Origin: Arion vulgaris
Lineage: Eukaryota > Mollusca > Gastropoda > Stylommatophora > Arionidae
Reading direction: 5' to 3'
DNA: 64,000 nt
Assembly: GCA_020796225.1 (NCBI GenBank)
Contig: CM036762.1
Span: 11,830,414 to 11,894,413 of the forward strand
Both the position numbers and the translations under genes were made by a program. The notes under the pieces are model-generated. The model saw only the letters and a list, made by a program, of their open reading frames with translations, ran no database searches and was not told the origin of the DNA. Below, piece after piece: positions 45,048 to 59,300 of this stretch (its first letter is position 1; each line of letters starts with the position of its first letter).

Positions 45048-48000
45048 GTAAGTTCTTTTTGAATAAATAGCTAGTATTGTAATAAAACGAAGATAATTAT
45101 TGAATAAATAGCTAGTGTTGTAATAAAACAAAGATAATTATTGAATATATAGTTAGTGTTGTAATAAAACAAAGATAATTATTGAATAAATAGCTAGTGT
45201 TGTAATAAAACAAAGATAATTATTGAATAAATAGCTAGTGTTGTAATAAAACGAAGATAATTATTGAATAAATAGCTAGTGTTGTAATAAAACGAAGATA
45301 ATTATTGAATAAATAGCTAGTGTTGTAATAAAACAAAGATAATTATTGAATAAATAGTTAGTGTTGTAATAAAACAAAGATAATTATTGAATAAATAGCT
45401 AGTGTTGTAATAAAACAAAGATCATTATTGAATAAATAGCTAGTGTTGTAATAAAACGAAGATAATTATTGAATAAATAGCTAGTGTTGTAATAAAGGAA
45501 GATAATTATTGAATAAATAGTTAGTGTTGTAATAAAACAAAGATAATTATTGAATAAATAGCTAGTGTTGTAATAAACAAAGATAATTATTGCATCAATT
45601 GCTAGTGTTGCTGTTGCATACACTAATATTGAATAAAAGAAGGGTGGAAAGTGTTGTAATCAGACAAAAGAGTTTAATTTTTGAATTCAAATGAGTGTGC
45701 TAATCAACACGAAGTTTTTGAATAAATAGCTAGTGTTGTAATAAAACAAAGATAATTATTGAATAAATAGCTAGTATTGTAATAAAACAAAGATAATTAT
45801 TGAATAAATAGCTAGTGTTGTAATAAAATAAAGATAATTATTGAATAAATAGCTAGTGTTGTAATAAAATAAAGATAATTATTGAATAAATAGCTAGTGT
45901 TGTAATAAAACAAAGATAATTATTTAATAAATAGCTAGTGTTGTAATAAAACAAAGATAATTATTGAATAAATAGCTAGTGTTGTAATAAAACAAAGATA
46001 ATTATTGAATAAATAGCTAGTGTTGTAATAAAACAAAGATAATTATTGAATAAATAGCTAGTGTTGTAATAAAACGAAGATAATTATATTTAACGCAAAT
46101 GTTTGGCAGAAATCGGATGCACATGTCCTAAACGTGTAGAAGTCTATGCGTTTAGGGGTCTACCAAACCAATGTGCAACGTATACACATACTTTGCAAAG
46201 ATCAAACAGAGTGATTAAAATTGGTCATAAAGAACGAACACAAAGAAGAAAAAGAACTTAAATGTGAAGGTTATAATTGTATACGGAGTGGAGGCATGGA
46301 GAACAACTAAGGGGCGCACCCAAATAAAATGCAGACATTCATCAATGCATGCCTGCTCAGGATACACCATCTATGATGGTATAACAGGACTACAAACAGG
46401 GAACTCTGGGATAGAGCGGAAAAATGACGTTGGAACAAGAGATAAGAGGCAGAAAGTGGCGAAGGATATGACACACACCGAGAAACTCCTGACAGCATCA
46501 CAAGGCAGGCTCTCCAATGGAACCCCCACTGCAATAGAGGTATGGGAAGACTCAGGAACACGTGAATACAGGAGTTGGAGACGGAATACAAGAAAATGGG
46601 GAGAGCGTGGAGATATCTGGAAAAGATGGCCTTGGATAGGCGAGCTTGGAAGGCATTGGTTAGGGATATATGTCTCCACGTGGTCGAAATATGAAGAAGA
46701 AGAAACTATTGTTATCTTGTTCTGGCTGACTGTAATCGACATGAAGCGTGAAGAATGTGAGTTATGACAAAGACTACTTGTAAACAATAAATATATAGAT
46801 CGAAGCAGCAGATGGTTTCTCCTTTTTCCCCCTCTCAAATCCTGTTTTACATCACAGAGTAAGGATAATAAGTGATTTCTAACATGGGGATTTGTGTGTG
46901 CTTCATAAATAGTGTTTTTCAACGCCCTGTTTTTCTGAGGTCCACTTTAAGCAGCATATGCAAAGTTAATAAAATTTAATAACAGTTAATCTTGAAAGGG
47001 AGGTTCAGTGCTATACCTCGTACATGTAAAAAGTAGAAGTAACACTAGTAGATATATTCTCCTATATACGTCTGACACCTGTAGTAAGGCGATGTTTTCA
47101 GATCAACTTACATACATATATTAGCCCCATTTTATTTAGTTTATTATTAAACTTCACCTTACCTGTTAGTGAAGTTTATTTGGTCTATTGTTAAACTTCA
47201 CCTTACCTGTTAGTGAAGTTTAATTTTGTTATATTGTTAAACCTTTGCATATCTGTATGCGCTGTTTGGTTTGCTACCCTGTCAAACTTTACCTTACATG
47301 CAAGTTGCCTTCACTTTGTTTACTGTTAAACCTGCTAGGAACTAACTGCTTTAATAAATAATGATATTTTTCTAGAACTATTTGTGATATACTATCTATT
47401 CATAATTTAATTGTATGTGTGTATATTTTTGTGAGCTACGTTTGATAAACTCCTTGTGGCTGATATTCTTAATTTTTGCTTTCCATTTGTAGTCTTTTTT
47501 GATGCACCTATTAATGTGCAGTCTGGTGCTTTGGCACCTGAAAGACAACAAATGCAGTGGTTCGGAAACTTAATGAGAATGGAATACAACCAGCCACCAA
47601 TAACATCATACAATAAAATGAGATCAGGTAACAGATCCAAGGGAAGACCATGAAAAAGATGGATACAGTATCAAGATACAACTAAATAAACAATGATATA
47701 ACACAATAATTGCGAATCATCTGACGCTGGACATAAATTAAAGCTCCCACTCCTACACTTAACGGCAAGAGTGGACAATCGATTCCATCTCTCACCTGGA
47801 GAATAACAATAGACACAAGTGTCTAATAAAACGTTCCTATGATATATTATTGCAAATTATGGATAGCGATTTTCTCATTTCAGGGACATACTAGCCAAGA
47901 AAGGTGGAACCGCTGTCGACGCCGCCATAGCTACACTAGTATGCGTAGGCTTGGTCAGATTTCACAGCAGTGGTATCGGAGGTGATAGTTTTTGGACCAT

Positions 48001-50235
48001 CTATGATAGGTCAGTAAGTGTAGTGGTCATATGTCTTAAACGCTTCGGACAATGCGATTATTATACCTCATCATCATTATCTGTGCCATGCCGGCTGGTG
48101 TAGACTAACATAAATAGCCGTCCATCGCAAGCGATGATGACATCAATCTCAGACGTGTACTGTTGCACCTCTCTGGTGTGTGCGGAGGTGACTGTAGAGT
48201 CCAATCCTAGAACAGAATCCCCGACCACAGGTGGGGCATACATGATCAAGGTTAGACATGTGCGTGTTGTGTGCTCTGTCTTTTCGCGCTGCTCGTTTTC
48301 TGTGACTCAACAATACGATGATTCTCAGCTATTCGGGTTCCTCTTTGTTGTTACAGCGCCACATTTGGCGATCTTGCGCAAGGATTCCCAGCACGTATTG
48401 TCTATATCGAAGCATTTCAGAGACACTTTAAGAGTGTCTTTAAAGCGTTTTTCTGTCCACCAGCTAAACGTCTGCCCCCTTCAAGCTCGCCATACATCAA
48501 CTGTTTTGGGATGCGTTTATCAGGCATTCGAGCAACGTGACCGACCCATCTCAGTTGGGCCTTCTGCAACAGGGTGTTGACGCTTGGGATCTTTGCTCTT
48601 GTGAGGACTTCGCTGTCTGGAATTTTGTCCTGCCAGTTTATTTTTAGTATTCTGCGTAGACAGCTTGTGTGGAAGTGGTTTAATTTTCTTGCGTGTCTGC
48701 TATACACTGTCCATGTCTCGCTTGCGTACAGCAGCGTTGTTAGCACTATGGCCTGGTAAACTTTCAGCTTTGTGACTATGCTTATCCCTTCCGTTCCCAC
48801 ACAGTGACACGTAACCTTCCGAACGCAGCACTGGCTTTGGATATCCTATTGTGGACCTCAGAATCTATGTTTGCCGATCTGGATAGGAGGCTGCCAAGAT
48901 AAGCAAAGTTGTCCGTTGACTGGAGACGCTGGTGTTTAATGTTGATGACTGGATCGTAATACTGTTCTCTAGGGCGGGCTGGAACATGACCTCTGTTTTT
49001 GGTGTTAATGGTGAGGCCAAACCTATCACAGGCCATTGAGAACTTGTCCATGTAAGTCTGCATTTCTTCCTCAGAGTTGGTAGCGAGGGCACAGTCATCA
49101 GCAAACAACAGGTTTGAGATAGTTGATTCTTTTACCTTGGTGGAGGATTTTAACCTCCGAAGATTGAATAGGTTACCGTCTGTCCTGTATCTAATCTTTA
49201 CCCCATGTTCGTCGCCTTCCCAAAGACATCCGTGAGCATGGCAGCAAACATCATGCTGAAGAGTGTTGGGGCCAGTACACAGCCCTGTTTGACGCCGTTG
49301 GTGACATGGAAGGCTTCCGACAGCTCCCTTCGTCAAGTACACGTGCCATCATGCCCTCGTGAAACTGTTGGACGATCTTGATGAATTTCCTTGGGCATCC
49401 AAATTTTTCCATGATCTTCCATAGACCCTCCCTGTTAACCGTGTCGAAAGCATTTGTCAGATCGACAAAGACCATATAGAGGTTACGGTGCTGCTCTTGG
49501 CATTTCTCCTGTAGTTGGCGAGCAGCAAATATCATGTCTGCTGTTCCACGACCTGCTCTGAAGCCACATTGGGTCTCAGGGGTAAGTCCTGTTCCAGGTG
49601 ATCGATTAATCGATTGTGGAGGACTCTGGCCAGTATTTTGCCAGCGATTGACAGGAGGGAGCCATGCCGGCTGGTGTAGACTAACATAGATATCCACAAA
49701 CGTATGCCATTAGTGCTGATTGCAATCTTGGATTTTGACATTCTTAGGTGTCATGAAGTCAGATTGTCCAACATTTCCTTTCTCTGTCGTTCTTTATCTC
49801 GTATCGCTCTGATTTTATCTGTTCCCTTTATATGTTCTAAATTTCTTAGTTCATCATCATCAGTGCTTATCGCTCCCAAACCACATAATGCAGATACAAC
49901 ACATTTCTTCTTAACGTGATCTTGTGATTTTCTACCTCACACCTAGTATGGCATATGTCTTTAAGCTCTGCTTCACAAGTTCTCCAAGTGAGACTAAGTC
50001 CTCCCTTTGTTAATTTCTCATTAAATGGTCGAAACAATTATAACCGTATTTTTAAATAGTATTGGTAATGTGATTGCTACGTGTCTTGATTTCTTTTAGC
50101 ATTGGAACAATAGTCGTTTTAGCAGTCCATGAGATTCTTAGTATTTTCCTCTAGAAACAAATCTATGTTGCTTCCACTTATTTTACTGTTTATTTATTTC
50201 TTGCAACTGACTTACATCATGTCAGTACTCTATAT

Positions 50236-50305
<70 letters not shown>

Positions 50306-53300
50306 TATACATCATGTATTTTAACTGCTGTTTTGAATTTGAAGAACTTTGTCAGACGACTATTGTATCCTACTTGACATTAAAAGTATGCGTATTATGC
50401 TTTAATTATAGTAACTATTTTTGTTGGTGTGTAGTTTTCTATTAAGAAAATGTAGACACTTTTATATCCAGTAGACAGAGGAAAATCATCGTCATCATCA
50501 TCAAGAAGCTTCTCACTTTTGGTACTTGGCTCCCATGACAGCATTCCTGAAAAACTTTATGTTCTGTGCAAGTTGACCGCGCGTCAGCAGCAGTCATTCT
50601 CAGATCGTCAATGACATATTGCACCCATCGTCTTCTAGGTCTTCTTCTCATTCCTCTTCCAGGCACCATTCCCTCCAAAATTACCTTCTCTATGCACTCA
50701 TGTCGTTTGATATATCCGAAATATTTATTTGTTCCTTAATGTTTTGCTTTTCTTGAATAGCCATCTTTCTCTAATATAAAGCTGTTGCAGAAGAAAGGAT
50801 TTGTTCTTTTCTCTGTCCGTAATATTATAAGTACTCTTCTGTAGCATCTGCATTCAAAGGCATTAATAATCTTCTCCGTCGCTTTATCAATAGCCCATGT
50901 CTCACAACTATATGTTGCCCAGGAACATACTAGAAACATACTGGAGATTTAAAAGTATCTGCATATTTTTAAATATCATTATTAGCAACCCACTGTCTGT
51001 TACATGTTTCATTCACTTTCTGGAAGAAACGTCCGTCAAATGTTCATGCGTGACAAAAACACTTATCTGGTTTACAGTTGGTGTTGATGTGTATAAATAT
51101 TCTTAAAACGAATTGAAATCTCTCTCTTCTCTCTCTCTCTTTGCCTTTTTACCCCGAGTTGGGGCATAGGCCCTCAACCAACTCATGCCAAGTCTTCCTA
51201 TCTCTAGCTATCTCCTGTAGCTCCTCCAGCTCTTCTTTATATTGTTGATCTCCGCCTCCAAATCTCGTCTCCATGTATTTCTCGGCCTCTCCTTCTTTCG
51301 CTGTCCCTGCGGGTTCCAGGCAAGGACCCTTCTTGTTATATTCCCTCCGGTTTTCGCAAAGTGTGTCCTATCCAGCGCCAGCGTCTTTTTTAACCTGTTC
51401 GTTCACTGGAATCTGTCTTGTTCTCTCCATAAGTTCCTCATTTAATTGAAATCTACGTACATATATTTTGTGGTTTTAAATCTGAACTTTTTGTTTATTA
51501 AATGAAGTACAGAAAATCGAAGAAGGCGTATACCATATTAGCCCGTAGTAAGGCTCCCTTAAACAGTACTTCAACAATGTTTGAGAACAACACAATCGCT
51601 ATACGTGAAGGTTAGTACAATTCAGATTTCTATTAATCTTTTCAAATATGATGTATCTTGTGTAATTTTACTGACAATGGGAATTTTTAAAAGTCATTAG
51701 TAGTAAATTATATCATTAGCACATTAGCTACCAAATGTCACAAAATGAGCCAGTTTTTTCTGTCCAGCTTGCCCATGTACCGTGGACAATCTATGTTTGT
51801 TTCATTGTCACATTAGTTCTAACTTTACAATAACGTACTTTGCCATGGTCAGTTCTTGATTTATTCTTTCGTTTTCTGTTAGATGTCATAAAAGTGCATT
51901 ACTTTATATGCAACACTACCAGTCATTCATTCAATTTCGTTAAATTATAATACATCTACAGCATAATTTTTATGCGTATATCTATTGCGGAGTGAAAAAA
52001 GTGCCTGACCGTTAATTTATCACTTGTGTGTTTTTAATGAGATAGTTAATCTTTCTTCTTCTTTGCGTTCGTTCTTTACGACCAATTGTAACCACTCTTT
52101 GTGACAGGTTTGATCTTTGTCAAGAACGTGTATACGTTGCACATTGGTTTGGTAGGCCCTAAACGCATAGACTTCTACACATTTAGGACACGTGCATCCA
52201 ATTTCAGCCAAAGATATTTAATGTATTAAACTGTAAAGTTTTACATTTTACAATGTACGTACTCTTATTTACTCCAATCACGTACATGTCACATAAACTT
52301 ATTGACAAATAGTTATTCTAGAGGTAAAAGAGAAAATAATTTAAGTATAACATGCATGGAGTTATACTGTATAAAAGTGGCAATTCTTATTTGTTATATG
52401 GGAGCTTTTTTATGAATCGAATAATTTCACATTGTCACTGCTAGGTCCGAACATATTATACTACAATGTCAGAAATCTAATTCTGGCTACATCTTATGTA
52501 GATGTCATACTCGTTCAATCTCGACTATTGCATTGAGTCAGATAGTTCCCACCTCCCTCAATAAATTTCGTTTCGGGGTTTCTGTAGGACGTTCTTTCTT
52601 TATTGAACCATTTGGCTTCAACTTAGATATCTGCTTTGTGGTTCTATGTGCATTTGGCTTCAAATTAGATATCTGCTTTGTGGTTCTATGTTGCATTTGG
52701 CTTCAACTTAGATATCTGCTTTGTGGTTCTATGTGCATTTGGCTTCAACTTAGATATCTGCTTTGTGGTTCTATGTGCATTTGGCTTCAACTTAGATATC
52801 TGCTTTGTGGTTCTATGTGCATTTGGCTTCAACTTACATATCTGCTTTGTGGTTCTATGTTGCATTTGTAGTGTCAACGTAATATCTGCTTTGCATTGGT
52901 CTATTTCCATTTCTCAATTAGATATCGCTTTGTGGTTATATTGCCCTTTGGCTTCAACGTAGATATCTGCTTTGTGGTTCTATGTTGCATTTGGCTTCAA
53001 CGTAGATATCTGTTTGTGGTTCTATGTTGCATTTGGCTTCAACTAGATATCTGTTTGTGGTTCTATGTGCATTTGGCTTCAACTTAGATATCTGCTTTGT
53101 GGTTCTATGTTGCATTTGGCTTCAACTTAGATATCTGCTTTGTGGTTCTATGTTGCATTTGGCTTCAACTTAGATATCTGCTTTGTGGTTCTTTGCATTT
53201 CTTCAACTAGAAAATCTCTTGTGTTCATATTTGACTACGTATATCTGCTTTGTTCTATGTTCATTTGATTCACTATTGGCTTGACATTTTAGAATATCTC

Positions 53301-56300
53301 ATTTTCTATTTTTCTTACATTTGTTACTATTGGTTGACAGTTTTTCAACTCACACTCTGAATTCGTTCAGTTTCATGTTTATTACTTTTCGCCTATATCT
53401 ATTTTCAAATGCATTCTACTTACTTTCTATATCTTTAGCTACTTTCAAACTCTCGCTGTAATATATTAGAATTGATACAATATTTAACAGAAAATTCATA
53501 ATTTAGTTTTAAATCTATAAAACTCTGAGTTCCACATGTTATGTAGAGTTTTAGAAACTGATTTTGCTATTTATAATTCCTAACATAATTTCTTTCTTAG
53601 TTTCTCCCATGCAGTCAAACTTGCTAACCAAATAAGTGAACTTCTCTTTAAGTTTGATCATCTTGAACTCCAGCGTGATATCTACATTACTTGCCATAGG
53701 TGTATTCATCATGTTTGTTTTTGAATCGCTTACCTGTAGTTCAACATTCGATGATATTGACGATAAAGTTGTCCGTTTACCGTTGCACATCTTGCACACA
53801 CCACTACTGAACTACGACTACGATTGTCTCATATCCAATGTGTACACTGTCTTTATTCAATGCTTGAAATTTGTAACACTTGTGAGGAGTGACGTTACTG
53901 GAGCAAAGTGTGTAGGCGTCTGTGTTCTCTTTTTCAGGTGGCTTGTCTGTGGCAGTCCCAGGAGAGGTCATGGCACTCTGGGAAGCACATCAAAGATTTG
54001 GACAGCTACCATGGAGTGATTTGTTCCAATCAACGATTAGTCTTGCTGAGAATGGCTTTCCGTTGGAGGCAACCACAGCCAATGCCATTCAGAGCAAAGT
54101 TGCTGACGGTACTATAGATAAATTCCCTCACCTCAGGTATGCCAACAAGTTCAATACTGCAATTAAGATTTTATAGCGTTTAATAAAGCAAGAAGTTAGA
54201 TTAATACAAACAAAATTAAATGATTCACAAATAAGAACGTGGAGTTCTATTATTAATTAAACTTTATGATTCATGAAGCATATCTTTTGCTGAACAGAAA
54301 ATCTGAAGGAGTTTTGTTACCTGAACAGTTTTCCTGTCTTCACCATCAAAGCAACATCAGCTTTTAAAAGTCTAAATAAAATATGGAACTGCAAGTTATA
54401 TAGTATTAAAACTAAATTACGAATTTTCAATTCAAATGTTGTATCAATCCTAACATATGTCAGCGAGAGTTAGAAAATGACTAAAGATATAGAAAGCAAG
54501 TTGAATGTATTTGAAAATAGATGTCTGCGTAAAATAGTGAATATAAAATGGAACGAATTCAGGAGAAGTGATGAAATGAGAGACATATCTGGTCAACCAC
54601 TAGTGACAACTGTTATAAGAAAGAGAAGATGGAGATATGTTGGACACACCTTGAGGAGAAATGATCAACGAATATGAAAGCAGGCATTGAAGTGGGATGC
54701 AAAGGGTTCAAGAAAGAGAGATCGACCTAAGGAGACCCTGAAACGAACTTTGCTGAGAGAGACAAGAAATATCGATCTCAGCTCCATTGATGAGATTGAG
54801 CGAGTTGCCCAGGATAGAGCGGTATGGATAAATTACTTGCAGGCCCTATATAACGTATAACGGTACAAAAGAAATTATTATATTAATTCTACTTCATAAT
54901 ATATTCTATTTAATTTTATTAACTATTCTAAGTAATTCTATATAATAATTTGTTACTTCATATTTTTATATTATTTTGTATTTCGTCTCTAACAGTTGTA
55001 TAGTGTGTTACTTAATAATTTTACATTGTTTTTTTCTTTCTTGTTCTAGAAATCTATTAATAAACCCAGCAACAAACACATGGTACAAAACAGGAGAGAC
55101 GGTGCGGAACCCAACTTTGGCCAAAACTCTTAGAATAATCGCTAGTGAAGGGGCAGCGGGATTCTACAATGGGTCTCTTACTAAAGATATGGTCAAAGAA
55201 TTAAATAGAGCAGGTTGGTGACACTATATATTCTTTCTTCGAGTCTCTATTGAATAAGGCACTTTTTAACACGCTGCACCAGATTTGAGGGAATGGTGCA
55301 AGGACGAATAATGAAAGGAAGACCTATAAGACGATGGGCGCAATATGTCATTGACGTTCTAAGAATGACTGCTGCTGACGCCAGTCAACTTGCACTGAAT
55401 AGAGAGTTTTTCAGGACTGCTGTTAGGGGAGTCAAGTTACGGAAGGGACAAGCCACTTGATAATGATGATGATGATACCAGATGTTGCCAACAGTGGGAG
55501 TATTTTCATTTCCATAATCTATTTTAAAGCTTAAAATAAAAGTTGAGAGAGTTAGAAAGACAAAAGATTAATCATTTATTTGTTTCTTGGTGATAGTAAA
55601 ATAAAGTTATATTTCTCAAATTTCTATTATTATACGTATCAAAATGTTAATAACTTTTATGTGTGTTATTTTAAAACGTTAGTTATATAATAATATAGAA
55701 TGTTTTATACAGTAACAAGTGGCATGGAGGTGCTTGGTGAGTTACATTTAGTTCGTGTTTAGTTTTTAGTAATATCTTTGAGTTTTTTTTTAGAACAGTT
55801 TGGTATTTATTTTCTTTCTCAACTGAATGTATTGTAATGTCTGTTATTGAAGATCAGTATCAATCTCGTCGTTTGTTTTGTATCCTTTGCTCGATGAAGG
55901 GTGTTTAGCCGAAACGTCGCTGTATCTTGTGTTTGTACACTATGAAACTACATCACTTAGTTTTTTACGTTTTTCACATTTAATACATAGATTTACTGCA
56001 TTCTTCCCCTTAAATATTATGTAATTTAATATATGAACAATCGTTTTAAATTTACTTCCTATTAGGTCGTGAAGTGATAGTCTGGTTACCCTAAGGCAGA
56101 TGTACTGGTGGGGGATGGGAGGAGGGGGGGGGCTGTGATATGCATCTAGGATTCTTTCCTATCACAAATGTATTCAGTTCGCTACCTGCGTCGAGCAATC
56201 ATTATTTTGTAAAGTTATCCCTGATACATATGTAGGTGAGATCAAGTTTCTAGTCCTATCGTAGACTGACTTTGAAAAATGTCCCGTGTTCAAGCTGAGT

Positions 56301-59300
56301 AGATAAAAGAACAAATGAAAGCAGAAAATCGATAATAATAGATTTTAAAGACGCTGCCAAATTCAAAACTCACTAGAAATCCAAAATTAAAATTACGTAC
56401 TAAAAATTACATCGGTGACCATCCACGGTGCTACGGAGATCGTCCTGTCGCTGCGATCTTCTTGTATAAGAAAGATGTAGCAGCATGCATGGTTATTCAG
56501 CGAAGTGCAGTGATAATGTTCCAACCAATCAATCAATCAGTGATAATCTGAGTTCCGTTTTTCTTTAATATTAGTTTGTGGTTACAATTTGGAACTAAGT
56601 AACATGAATGCGAAATTGGAAACATCATTAATTGTATTCAAGTAAAACATCGAAATAGTAAACACATATGATGTTTTAGAACTACTACATTCTTTAAATC
56701 ACAAGAAAATTTTGCATTTGCAACCAAAACTTTTTTTCAGGGAATAATTACAGAAGAGGACTTTGCAGAGTACCACGCCCCTTTTACAGAACCCCTCCAT
56801 CTTCGTCTCCATGGCAACCTAACAGTTTATTCACCCCCACTACCATCAGGTGGTGTAGTCATGCTTTATATTCTCAACATCCTTTCAGGTTTGTTTGTAA
56901 TTCTTTTCTAATTTTCTTTTAGTTTATGACCAAATAAATGACGGAAGGTGTCCTCAAACATTCCAGTAATTTAAACAACTTTCCCAGTTTTAATATATAT
57001 TTTACATATATATCAACTCATACTTTCAATTTTATTTTGTGGATGACAAGGTGTAAGAAATATTCAAATTGAAGATGTTTGTATCAATGTGTTAGAGAAA
57101 AGTTCTTAGAACATCCTGGACAGAGAAGAAGAAAATAAAATACATCATACAAGACTTGCATATCGAGAAGCATTGGCTCATAAAAAACATTATGTCCAAG
57201 AACAATGAAATATTTTGGCCACGTTCAACGTGACAGTGGTTTGAAGAGTAGGGTAATGGAAAGCATGGTTCATGCAGAACAAAGCAGTGGACGGATAAAA
57301 AATACGTGGCAGAAGGACATTTAAAAAATAATGAACAAGACGGTGGAAGAGGAGGGGGAAACTTGCAAGCGACAGTGAGTTTTTTATGAGAACTGTAATA
57401 AAAGCGACATTCTGCAAGGACATGGTATTACGTGGATGACTATCTCGTGACAGGTACTTTATATCCTTAGGTCTAAAAAGGCTACGATAATTGTTTGTAT
57501 TAATATCGGTTCGAAATAGCGACGGGGTGACTGGGTTTAACTTCCTGACTTGTTATTCTTCTCTAGAATTCAACGTATCGTGCCTGTCCTACCTGTAAAT
57601 AGAAAGAATAATGTGTAACTTTATTATGTCAAAGGTTACAACTTGAGTCAAGAGGATCTATCAAGCCATAATAAGACTGTGTTAACTTATCATCGACATC
57701 TGGAAGCATTCAAGCATGCCTATGCTATCAGATCTAAACTTGGTAGTCCTGACGGTGAAACGCCAGAATTTGTACAGAAAATGGAACAGGTCTGCCCATC
57801 GTTTGTCTTAGTGTGTTGGTATCAATGAATAAGGAACATTCACAGTTTATTGTTTGTTTATACATTGAAACTTTCGATCAGTAATGTTTTTAACACCTGG
57901 ACGTATTTATTTTGTAATGATTAGGGAATTAGCCGGTATAACGGATTTGTGACATTTGCCAAAAATAATTACGGCCAATAACATCAGCGAATGAGCAGAA
58001 AATTATAACGACAGAGATGAGGTGTCTTAGAAGAGCTGCAGTTGTGATAATAAGAGATAAAATTAGAAATGGAGAAATCAGAAGAAGACTGGATGTGAAA
58101 CCTGTCATGCAATTCATAAAAGAACAACAGATTAAATGGTTTGGACACCTGACAAGAATACTCTGGTATTGCCTACAATAGAGAGCCATACAGAAATATT
58201 ATAATGAGCACACAGCAATAGGAAGACCACGCAAAAGATGGAGCGACGGCATCAAGAACAGCCTTACAAAATTGAATATCAGCTTATAAAGTGCCTTAAA
58301 ACAAGCACACACTTGATCACTACGTTTCCTCCCCATCACTTCTATGAAGAAGTAAATGCTGGAAGAGAAGAAGATGAAGAAGAAGACCAAAAATACTGCG
58401 AGCCAATATATCGTCTTAGAAGCATGAAGGAGTTAAGGGATGTTTAAGCCGAGGTGCGCTTTCTATGATATAGAAACGAGTCTTATTTTGGTTAACAAGT
58501 GGTCGATATGGAGCGATGGAAGAAGAAGAAGGTTTCTTTGATGTCATGAAGAATTTGTTATCATGTTTTGATGTATTTCTATAATATATGCAGTTTATAT
58601 TATCTGAACAAACGGGAGATCAAACTAAATTTGATACTTTTTCGTTTTCGAGCTCTAAATCGACCACTTGTTAACTACTATGTGTGATGTGTATGTGACC
58701 TAAGCCTACGAGCGATTGTACGTTACGCCAGTTATGCGCCTACAAGTAGACCAGCACATCCGATTTATGCGATGATTTATTTTTACTACGGTAGCTTCCC
58801 TAAGTCCTACATCAGCCACCTTTTACGACATGCCGCGTAGGTCCCGGTGGTTCTATTCTTTGCTTCCCTTGCGGGCCCCGGCACCATACAGGAGATTTAA
58901 AATGATGTTTTTGTTTATTCTCATATCGCAGCTTGTACGTAACGTAACATCATCTGAGCAAGGGGAGATCATAAGGCGCTTGATTTCAGACACTAGCACA
59001 TATCCATGGCAATCATATAATGCAGATTTTTATATTCAAGAAGACAACGGAACCTCACAGTTATCTGTTCTTGGACCTAATGGTGATGCTGTCTCTGTTA
59101 CGTCGACAATCAATAGTTTGTAAGTAAACTATACTTTGTAGTAGAGCTTGAGTATTTCAATGTATCTTGGTAAATTATACTTTGTATTGTAGCTTGAGTA
59201 ATTCAATGTATCTTTCAAATATGTAAAGCAGTTCATACGATCAAATGATTCACACACGTTTTTTTGGGTAGACCAGGATGTAAGCTATTAACAATTAAAT

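Noticed and set aside
46264..46922. Long overlapping ORFs on both strands (167 and 183 codons)
   Set aside because: Out-of-frame readings of an RTE LINE tail, whose true motifs sit in other plus frames.
49251..49697. Independent reverse-transcriptase gene within GGT
   Set aside because: Frameshifted, 5'-truncated LINE on the antisense strand, flanked by direct repeats.
50129..50377. ORF containing (YI)n
   Set aside because: Translation of the (TA)n microsatellite.
52533..53087. ORFs with 14-residue FGFNLDICFVVLCA repeats
   Set aside because: Translation of the 42-bp intronic minisatellite; breaks as soon as units change length.
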